Shown: piece by piece, positions 1-4,979 of the stretch
Numbering within the stretch: position 1 is the stretch's first letter
Layout: the number at the start of each line of letters is the position of its first letter
NCBI GenBank assembly: GCA_036244975.1
Contig: BTTE01000063.1
Coordinates: forward strand, 1 to 15,526
Direction of reading: 5' to 3'
Source of the DNA: Sulfidibacterium sp036244975
GTDB lineage: Bacteria > Bacteroidota > Bacteroidia > Bacteroidales > F082
DNA length: 15,526 nt
Notes under the pieces: model-generated
Database searches by the model: none
What the model saw: the letters and a program-made list of their open reading frames with translations, nothing else
Told to the model about the DNA's origin: nothing
Made by a program: the position numbers and the translations under genes

Positions 1-1
1 A

Positions 2-595
2 CAAATTACTGCACCCATTTCACCAGGGAGTAGCGGTGGTCCAGTACTAAACAACAATGCAGAAATAATTGGATTAGCTGTAGCATCGTATAAAAGTGGT
101 CAGAATCTAAATTTTGCAATCCCAATTAAATACCTTGAATCTCTTTATAATCAGAGCGATAAAATGACTAAATCATTCTATCAAACAAAAAAATCAAGTA
201 ACTCAAAATCCATAACATCCGAGTTTGGGGAAAATATTATTTCAGGTGTTCAAGGCACTATGTTTAAATGGACTACTAATAGATATATGGGTAAATATAC
301 GTTTACAATAAAAAATAACTTAGACAGACCAATAACAGATGTTTTGTGTTTAGTAATTTTTTATGATGAAAACAAAATGCCATTTGAAACTGAGTATGTA
401 ACCGTTGATAGATATATCGCCCCAAGATTAGCTAAAAGAACAAAAGAATATGGCAGAATAGATAATGACCAAGTAAGAGATTATACATATTACACGGAAA
501 TAAGAGTTTTGTATTTTGAATTTATTGGTAATGCGTTAATCTTTGAAAACCATAATTATATAATTATAAATCAACATAATACAAGCGTTATTTGA
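2..595 (+). CDS. Trypsin-like serine protease, C-terminal part (5' truncated by window edge)
   Basis: The frame is open from the left edge, so the start lies outside the window; 197 residues are visible. The first 50 read as the end of a trypsin/DegP-like (S1C-type) peptidase domain. They contain GSSGGP, where the second Ser (codon 32-34) would be the nucleophile of the Ser-His-Asp triad, then a hydrophobic IIGLAVAS strand and NFAIPIKYL, typical of the last strand and helix of this fold. The His and Asp would lie upstream, out of view. A linker follows, then about 90 residues (TFTIKNNLDRPITDVLCLVI onward) that look like a small beta-sandwich as in FxLYD-type modules; that domain is an inference. 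The first in-frame Met (164) is not the real start because it would remove the catalytic Ser. The gene is AT-rich like the next two genes, suggesting accessory DNA. Substrate unknown. Confidence 0.75.
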   Translation, partial: QITAPISPGSSGGPVLNNNAEIIGLAVASYKSGQNLNFAIPIKYLESLYNQSDKMTKSFYQTKKSSNSKSITSEFGENIISGVQGTMFKWTTNRYMGKYTFTIKNNLDRPITDVLCLVIFYDENKMPFETEYVTVDRYIAPRLAKRTKEYGRIDNDQVRDYTYYTEIRVLYFEFIGNALIFENHNYIIINQHNTSVI

Positions 596-763
596 TTTTT
601 TGATTTGAATTGACTTTGAATAACAATATTTTAAGAATTCCTATAAAAGGGTCTCTCACTGTATTAAAAATCAATCAAAATGTCAAATAACACTATAATT
701 GATTTAATGAATATTCTTAACGCATCAGTAGTATTTTGAATTTGTAAATTAACAAAGAATGCC

Positions 764-1303
764 ATGGACAAAGAATCTAAATTAAGAGCAAAAATTGCAA
801 ATGATTATTGGTATACTTACCAGAACTCTCCACAGATAAGTTCTATTTATCCTCAAATTAAAGAGATAAATCTTAAACTGAATTTCAATTACGATGAAAG
901 TTTAAAAAAAGAGTCCTTAAAAGTTTTTAAACCATCAGACAAAATATTTTTTAAAATAGAGTGTATCAATAAAGATTGCATTTATGGTGGATTTAATCTA
1001 TCAATACTCCGGTAAGTTTTTGAACTCGACTATAATACGAAACATAACACCCTGATATTAAGTAAATTGACTATTCTGTGCCTTGTTTGTTAATAAGCTT
1101 ATTTTCAGGTTGTTAGAAAAAGTTACCGGACTATTGATCTATCCAATGAGATAAATAGCTTAATTGCAAGTAAAGAAACTAAAATGAAAGGACATCAAAC
1201 TTGTAATGGCTACCAAGATTATGAACGCTATAAAGCAAGGAACTATCATTGTCTTTGTAGATTGGATTACAATATTGAAATTAAATATAGAGTAAAACAA
1301 TAA
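764..1303 (+). pseudogene. Hypothetical gene interrupted by a MITE
   Basis: The open frame from ATG 764 stops at 1013-1015, just inside a small inserted element. Deleting the element and one copy of its 6-bp target duplication (141 bases) restores one frame: GGFNLS joins directly to NEINSLIASK and runs to a stop at 1301-1303, giving 132 residues. The rejoined protein has Cys-rich pieces (IECINKDC before the join; HQTCNGYQDYERYK and HCLCRLDYNIEIKY after it). To me these resemble a small hypothetical protein seen in Bacteroidota, with paired cysteines that could bind metal; its function is unknown. The insert length is a multiple of three, but the element has in-frame stops at 1013 and near 1091, so the gene is broken rather than extended. 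The stop lies 12 bases before the first attC-like repeat, so it may have been a cassette gene. Confidence 0.75.
1002..1136. mobile_element. 135-bp MITE-like element with 20-bp terminal inverted repeats
   Basis: The left end (1002-1021, CAATACTCCGGTAAGTTTTT) and the reverse complement of the right end (1117-1136, CAATAGTCCGGTAACTTTTT) match at 18 of 20 positions. ATCTAT occurs directly on both sides (996-1001 and 1137-1142), a 6-bp target-site duplication. Removing the element and one duplicate rebuilds a continuous reading frame, which independently supports the boundaries. There is no coding capacity inside, so it must have been moved by a transposase acting in trans. I cannot assign the IS family from these ends. 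Confidence 0.82.
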
Positions 1304-1315
1304 CAACCTACAGCT

Positions 1316-1436
1316 AACAACACCTATGCGTAATGCGTGCAACACGTTGAATATAAATGACATGGCAATATAAAATATAACGTTAGGTAGGAAGTGAAGC
1401 GCATTAAAATCACGCACTCCGCATAGCCAACACGTT
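1316..1436 (+). repeat. attC-like site, copy 1 (integron cassette recombination site)
   Basis: This 121-bp copy differs from the one at 2063-2183 at six positions by eye. Identity begins at AAC and ends at GTT, the invariant triplets of the attC R'' and R' boxes. Inside, CTATGCG (1324-1330) pairs with CGCATAG (1420-1426) and TGCGTG (1334-1339) with CACGCA (1411-1416). Short unpaired spacers of 5 and 7 bases separate these arms from AAC/GTT, as in the R/L box layout of folded attC. The length lies within the known attC range. The outer R'' (CAGCTAAC) belongs to the upstream cassette, while GTTGGCAGC opens the next one. The outer boxes do not fit RYYYAAC/GTTRRRY fully; only AAC/GTT is kept. Confidence 0.65.
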
Positions 1437-1461
1437 GGCAGCAAGCTAATGGAACAGTTTC

Positions 1462-1492
1462 TTGAAAACGAATAAAAAAATTCGTACTTTTG
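1462..1492 (+). promoter_or_regulatory. Bacteroidota-type promoter of the toxin-antitoxin pair
   Basis: TTG at 1462-1464 is followed after 20 bases by TACTTTTG at 1485-1492, matching the Bacteroidota -33/-7 pattern (TTG, then TAnnTTTG). The antitoxin ATG lies 16 bases downstream. The promoter lies inside the proposed cassette, so the pair would be expressed wherever the cassette sits. Confidence 0.6.
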
Positions 1493-1508
1493 ACTAAAAG
1501 TATTAATC

Positions 1509-1742
1509 ATGAATATCGAATCTAGAAAATTGTTATTTATTCAGGAATTTCTTCGTATTAAAAATGAAGAAATTATAATTGGATTGGAGAAAACATTAAA
1601 ACAGTGGAAATCCAAACAACACGAAAAAGAACTAAAGCCAATGAGTTTGGAACAATTTAACAAAGAAATTGACCAAGCCATGACTGATTCACGGGAAGAC
1701 AATGTTGTCAAGGCAACTGAATTGCGAAAAAAATGGAACTAG
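1509..1742 (+). CDS. Antitoxin of a ParE/RelE-type toxin-antitoxin pair
   Basis: A 77-residue, highly charged, probably helical protein without membrane segments. Its identity comes mainly from context: it lies directly upstream of a ParE/RelE-fold toxin and overlaps it by 10 bases (its W-N-stop codons overlap the toxin start at 1733), the normal translationally coupled antitoxin-toxin order. Residues 40-77 (KPMSLEQFNKEIDQAMTDSR and on to LRKKWN) look like the toxin-wrapping C-terminal segment seen in small Bacteroidota antitoxins of this sort. No clear N-terminal DNA-binding fold can be named by eye. It presumably neutralises the toxin and may autoregulate the promoter at 1462-1492. Start ATG 1509 is the first Met after that promoter. 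Confidence 0.7.
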   Translation: MNIESRKLLFIQEFLRIKNEEIIIGLEKTLKQWKSKQHEKELKPMSLEQFNKEIDQAMTDSREDNVVKATELRKKWN

Positions 1743-2050
1743 AAGTTTATTGGACTCAATTTGCCCAAGAAAAATTAGATGAAATTTTTGACTATTACGA
1801 AATAAAAGCAAGTAAAAAAGTTGCCAGGAATTTAATAACGGGAATCATAGACCAGACAATAAATCTGGGCAAAAATCCTAACATTGGACAAAAAGAAGAG
1901 TTATTACTGAACCGTCCTGAAAAATTTAGGTATTTGGTGTACAATAACTACAAAATAATTTATTGGGTAAACGCAATTAAAAACAGAATAGACATAGTCA
2001 ACGTATTTGACACACGGCAAAACCCTGAAAGGATAGAAAAATTACATTAA
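1733..2050 (+). CDS. ParE/RelE-superfamily toxin
   Basis: A 105-residue protein of typical length for the RelE/ParE plasmid-stabilisation superfamily. Visible family marks are the N-terminal WTQFAQEKLDEIFDYYE helix region, a NLGKNPNIGQ turn, the central strand pair RYLVYNNYKIIYWV, and the C-terminal strand with IVNVFDTRQNPERI. Members either cut mRNA in the ribosome (RelE) or poison gyrase (ParE). The DTRQNP ending is common to ParE-like proteins, but the target cannot be decided from sequence. The gene overlaps its antitoxin by 10 bases and ends 12 bases before the second attC-like repeat. It therefore fills one cassette, consistent with the known abundance of such modules in integron arrays, where they favour retention of the array. 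Confidence 0.85.
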   Translation: MELEVYWTQFAQEKLDEIFDYYEIKASKKVARNLITGIIDQTINLGKNPNIGQKEELLLNRPEKFRYLVYNNYKIIYWVNAIKNRIDIVNVFDTRQNPERIEKLH

Positions 2051-2062
2051 AAGCCAGCTGCC

Positions 2063-2183
2063 AACAACACCTATGCGTCATGCGTGCAACACGCTGAGTA
2101 TAAATGATATGGCAATATAAAATATAACGTTAGGTTGGAAGTGAAGCGCATTAAAATCACGCACTCCGCATAGCCAACATGTT
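2063..2183 (+). repeat. attC-like site, copy 2
   Basis: Second 121-bp copy, about 95% identical to 1316-1436. It carries the same paired arms (CTATGCG with CGCATAG; TGCGTG with CACGCA) and the same AAC...GTT limits. Its left box GCTGCCAAC is complementary to the start of the same cassette, whereas its right box GTTACCTGCC opens a third unit. No partner GGCAGGTAAC is seen downstream, so that third unit has lost its attC or the array ends here. Confidence 0.65.
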
Positions 2184-2268
2184 ACCTGCCATTTTAAGAA
2201 AGAGCGTGAGACTTTACACAAATTTTAAACACATCATTTTATAACAGAAAAAAAACGCACTAATCGAC

Positions 2269-2300
2269 TTTAGAACAGAAAATATAGATTTCTACCTTTG
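2269..2300 (+). promoter_or_regulatory. Bacteroidota-type promoter
   Basis: TTTA at 2269-2272 and TACCTTTG at 2293-2300 are 20 bases apart. The second is an exact TAnnTTTG -7 box; the first differs from TTTG by one base. The site lies 25 bases before the ATG of the short ORF at 2326. Confidence 0.5.
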
Positions 2301-2325
2301 AGATAATAATCAAAAAATAAAAATT

Positions 2326-2490
2326 ATGAGAGCAAAAATAATTAAAGTCACGTCATTTATTTCATTAACACTAGTACCCGGAATCTATTTTTATTGGGAC
2401 TATTGGGGAAAATTAAAGACAGAACAAATGAACATATTTGAATACTACTCAGAAAATTTACATACCCTATTGTTTATGTCAGTGTTTTAG
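2326..2490 (+). CDS. Short membrane-anchored hypothetical protein, possibly truncated
   Basis: A 54-residue ORF with its own exact TAnnTTTG -7 box. Residues 7-24 (KVTSFISLTLVPGIYFYW) form one hydrophobic segment, so a single-pass membrane or signal-anchor protein is possible. I recognise no family. It occupies the third unit of the cassette-like region, whose terminal attC is missing, so the gene may be the 5' remnant of a longer cassette gene cut by a deletion between here and the patatin gene. It could also be non-coding. Confidence 0.35.
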   Translation: MRAKIIKVTSFISLTLVPGIYFYWDYWGKLKTEQMNIFEYYSENLHTLLFMSVF

Positions 2491-2529
2491 CCCCTTAGAA
2501 AGTCGGACAGAATTATAGTTAGAAATCTA

Positions 2530-2537
2530 TAACTTTG
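2530..2537 (+). promoter_or_regulatory. TAACTTTG -7 box upstream of the patatin-barrel gene
   Basis: An exact TAnnTTTG match 77 bases before the patatin gene start and 8 bases before the short rnpA-like frame. I see no convincing TTG -33 box about 20 bases upstream, so it is only a candidate. Confidence 0.35.
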
Positions 2538-2544
2538 TACGCTT

Positions 2545-2604
2545 ATGACAGAAAAAAGAACATTCACAAAAGAAGAAAAACTTCATGAGAAACCTGCACT
2601 GTAA
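2545..2604 (+). pseudogene. Fragment resembling the N-terminus of RnpA (RNase P protein)
   Basis: A 19-residue frame, MTEKRTFTKEEKLHEKPAL. Its TFTKEEKL core looks like the conserved start of Bacteroidota RNase P protein subunits (TFTKEERL followed by a KK-L-I helix), but it stops at once instead of running to about 120 residues. It directly follows a TAACTTTG box and ends 9 bases before the patatin gene. This could be the scar of a deletion at the edge of the accessory region, or chance. A functional rnpA would have to exist elsewhere. Confidence 0.3.
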
Positions 2605-2613
2605 AACCATTAA

Positions 2614-4833
2614 ATGAAAAAATTTGTGCTCTTTTGGATTCTGCTACTCTTTTTACAAGCGGGGGCTTTTGCCCAAAATTCAATTGCCGTAAAGCCAAAA
2701 CCAACCCGTCCGAAAGTGGGGTTGGTGTTTAGTGGAGGAGGAGCCAAAGGGTTTGCTTTTATCGGCCTGTTAAAAGTTTTGCAGGAGGTGAATTTGCATG
2801 TCGATTATATTGGCGGCACGAGTATCGGAAGCATTATCGGAGCGTTGTATGCTGTGGGATATCCCCCTGATACTATTGCAAAAATTATCCGTGGACAGAA
2901 TTGGGAAGCGTTGTTGACGGATAAAATTGACCGGAAGTATATCAATTTTGAAGACAAGGTTTATGCTGAAAATACGATTGTCAGTTTGCCTCTGAAGAAA
3001 AAATCGGTTGGATTAAAAGTGGCACTCTATGGGGGGCAACAGGTAAGCATGATGCTCAACCACGTGCTTTCCGGCTTTTATAATATTACCGATTTCAGGA
3101 AGTTGCCGATTCCCTTTTTATCTGTAGGAACCGATTTGCTGACAGGACATGCCATAGCACTCACTTCGGGCTATCTTCCCCTGGCGGTTCGTGCCAGTAT
3201 GTCAATTCCGGGATATTTTTCTCCCACTTACTACGAGGGACATTATCTTGTTGATGGCGGGGTAGTCGATAATTTTCCTGTTATGGATGTAAAAAAAATG
3301 GGAGCGCAGTTTATCATCGGTGTCAATGTGCAGCAAGGCTTAACCAAAAATCCTGAAAAGCTGGATTCGTTCATCAAAATTCTGAACCAGGTGATTTCCT
3401 TCAACCGGGTGGCAACCAATGATAAAGCTTACAAAAATACAAACCTTCTTATCAACATTAAAATGAATTACGGTGTAATGGATTTTACCAAATACGATTC
3501 CATTATGGCTGTGGGAGAACGGGCAGCCAGGTCACATTATGCCCAATTAAAAGCATTGGCCGATTCGCTGAATGCCATTAAATATATTCCGGTAAATACC
3601 CGTACAGCCAGACCTCTTGACTCAATTTATATTAATAGTATCGAAGTTGAGGGACTTAAAACATTAAAACCCCAATTTGTTAACCATATTTTCAGAGGTG
3701 TTGTCCACAGGAAAATCAGTCTTAAAGAGCTTGAAGAAAAGGTTACTTATGCTTACGGAACCAACTATTTCGATCATGTTTATTATGAACTGCAAGGGGA
3801 AAACGACAGTGCCCGGCTCATTTTAAAGGTAAAAGAGAAGAGCCTCGGTACGGTTTGGGCATCCATTCATTATGACAATGATTATTCGGGAAGCGTCCTG
3901 GTGGGAGCTACTTTCCGCAATCTTATGCGTGGTACCAAGCTATACACTGATGTACGGCTGGGATCCAACCCACGGGGACGTATTTTGTTTTTGGTTGATA
4001 ACGGATGGTCGCCGGGACTTGGTGTAAAACTTGATATGTATAGCTTTGGATTTAATACTTACAAGGGGGACGTTAAAACAGACAGGGTAACCTTCTCCAA
4101 CTTCTCCGGTTCGGTTTTCCTGAATGCCACAGTTAAAAATATCTATAATTTCCGGGCCGGATTTGAATATGAATACCTAAAATTCAAGATGCAGTATGAT
4201 ACTTCCGGGTTTGCCGAACTTATTGATGACTACAACAGTTATGGTAATATTTTTGTTTCCTTTCGTTCGGATACTTACGACAACCGGAATTATCCCCGAA
4301 AGGGATTTAAAGCTACACTGGTGGCAAAATATGCCTTTCCATTGTCGGGAGGCTGGGCACAAGATGCCTTTGGTCCTGCATTGATTACCTATTTTAAATA
4401 TGATCAGGCTATTACTCTCGGACATAAGTTTGTTTTGAGACCCGGTGTTTTTCTCGGAGCTACACTAAAAGGAGATAAGTCTCCGCCTTTGCAGGACTAC
4501 TTTACTTTTGGCGGACTCAATACCTCCAACTATATAGAAACCTTTCAGGATTTTACGGGAGTTAAATTCAGTCAACAGCGTGGATTGTATGCTTCCGTGC
4601 TTAAATTCAAACTACAATATCAGGTGGCAAAGAAGCATTACCTTATGCTGAGGTTTGATATTGGCAGCAATGTGGAAGATTATCATCTCCTGTTTTCGCC
4701 GAAATCTTTTATGGTCGGATATGGTTTAACTTATAGCTACGACAGCTTTATCGGACCATTGGAAATCACCTTTATGAGCTCCAATAAGAGGCAAAATTTT
4801 CAGGCTTTTATTAATATAGGATATTGGTTCTGA
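2614..4833 (+). CDS. Patatin-like phospholipase fused to POTRA and outer-membrane beta-barrel
   Basis: 739 residues. A signal peptide (about 1-20, ending AGAFAQ) precedes a patatin domain at about 35-235. That domain shows the GGGAKG oxyanion loop (41-46), the nucleophile elbow GTSIG with Ser70, and DGG with Asp214 completing the Ser-Asp dyad. Residues about 335-410 (from SIYINSIEVEGLKTLKP) look like one POTRA domain. The rest is rich in alternating aromatic strands and ends in NIGYWF with a terminal Phe, as in Omp85/BamA-type barrels. This is the layout of PlpD-like type Vd secreted phospholipases (PlpD itself is about 728 residues). The barrel would sit in the outer membrane, with the lipase exported or facing the periplasm. 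Likely activity is acyl-ester hydrolysis of phospholipids; target membranes are unknown. ATG 2614 directly starts the signal peptide. Confidence 0.9.
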   Translation: MKKFVLFWILLLFLQAGAFAQNSIAVKPKPTRPKVGLVFSGGGAKGFAFIGLLKVLQEVNLHVDYIGGTSIGSIIGALYAVGYPPDTIAKIIRGQNWEALLTDKIDRKYINFEDKVYAENTIVSLPLKKKSVGLKVALYGGQQVSMMLNHVLSGFYNITDFRKLPIPFLSVGTDLLTGHAIALTSGYLPLAVRASMSIPGYFSPTYYEGHYLVDGGVVDNFPVMDVKKMGAQFIIGVNVQQGLTKNPEKLDSFIKILNQVISFNRVATNDKAYKNTNLLINIKMNYGVMDFTKYDSIMAVGERAARSHYAQLKALADSLNAIKYIPVNTRTARPLDSIYINSIEVEGLKTLKPQFVNHIFRGVVHRKISLKELEEKVTYAYGTNYFDHVYYELQGENDSARLILKVKEKSLGTVWASIHYDNDYSGSVLVGATFRNLMRGTKLYTDVRLGSNPRGRILFLVDNGWSPGLGVKLDMYSFGFNTYKGDVKTDRVTFSNFSGSVFLNATVKNIYNFRAGFEYEYLKFKMQYDTSGFAELIDDYNSYGNIFVSFRSDTYDNRNYPRKGFKATLVAKYAFPLSGGWAQDAFGPALITYFKYDQAITLGHKFVLRPGVFLGATLKGDKSPPLQDYFTFGGLNTSNYIETFQDFTGVKFSQQRGLYASVLKFKLQYQVAKKHYLMLRFDIGSNVEDYHLLFSPKSFMVGYGLTYSYDSFIGPLEITFMSSNKRQNFQAFINIGYWF

Positions 4834-4837
4834 CAGA

Positions 4838-4976
4838 CTATCCGCTCTGGCTAATTTTCTCAGGCAGGACTTTGCTGAGGATTTTTATTCGTTTTCCGCG
4901 GATGGCAATAATTCTTTCCTGAGCAAGACTGAGCATCCGGCTGATGGTTTCGGAGGTACAGAACCTTGTCAGCGAG
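4838..4976 (-). pseudogene. C-terminal remnant of a Crp/Fnr-family regulator
   Basis: Just past the mutS2 stop, the minus strand reads about 45 residues resembling the last part of a Crp/Fnr winged helix: LTRFCTSETISRMLSLAQER (helix-turn-helix recognition region), IIAIRGKRIKIL (wing strands), then LPEKISQSG and stop at 4840-4838. The cNMP-like sensor domain and the dimerisation helix are absent, and the upstream frame only shadows the end of mutS2. The turn before TSETISR looks one or two residues short, consistent with decay. Read as the leftover of a regulator gene deleted up to the mutS2 stop. Confidence 0.55.
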
Positions 4977-4979
4977 GGC

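Larger units (their letters stand above)
1435..2181 (+). mobile_element. Putative integron gene cassette carrying the toxin-antitoxin pair
   Basis: The unit between the G/TT points of the two attC-like repeats is 747 bp. It opens with TTGGCAGC (from 1435) and its own attC begins with GCTGCCAAC (2057-2065), an exact 9-base complement of GTTGGCAGC. In integrons each cassette carries both halves of its R''/R' pair at opposite ends, because the free circle is cut between G and TT. Neighbouring junctions should not match, and they do not: CAGCTAAC upstream versus GTTGGCAG, and GTTACCTG downstream. The cassette contains a promoter, the two coupled genes and a terminal attC. No integrase gene is in view, so this may be an integrase-less attC cluster (CALIN) or the distal part of an integron. 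Confidence 0.6.

Noticed and set aside
74..82. TTAGCTGTA, exact complement of the TACAGCTAA box before attC copy 1, as a possible start of the upstream cassette
   Set aside because: It lies inside the conserved IIGLAVAS strand of the protease gene and lacks the preceding G of GTT, so it is best explained as chance.
1160..1510. 116-codon minus-strand frame across the pseudogene end and attC copy 1
   Set aside because: It runs antisense through a recognisable coding remnant and a structured repeat, has no family features, and is likely a chance frame.
4177..4425. Frames on both strands inside the patatin-barrel gene
   Set aside because: Shadows of a full-length coding sequence with clear domain content.
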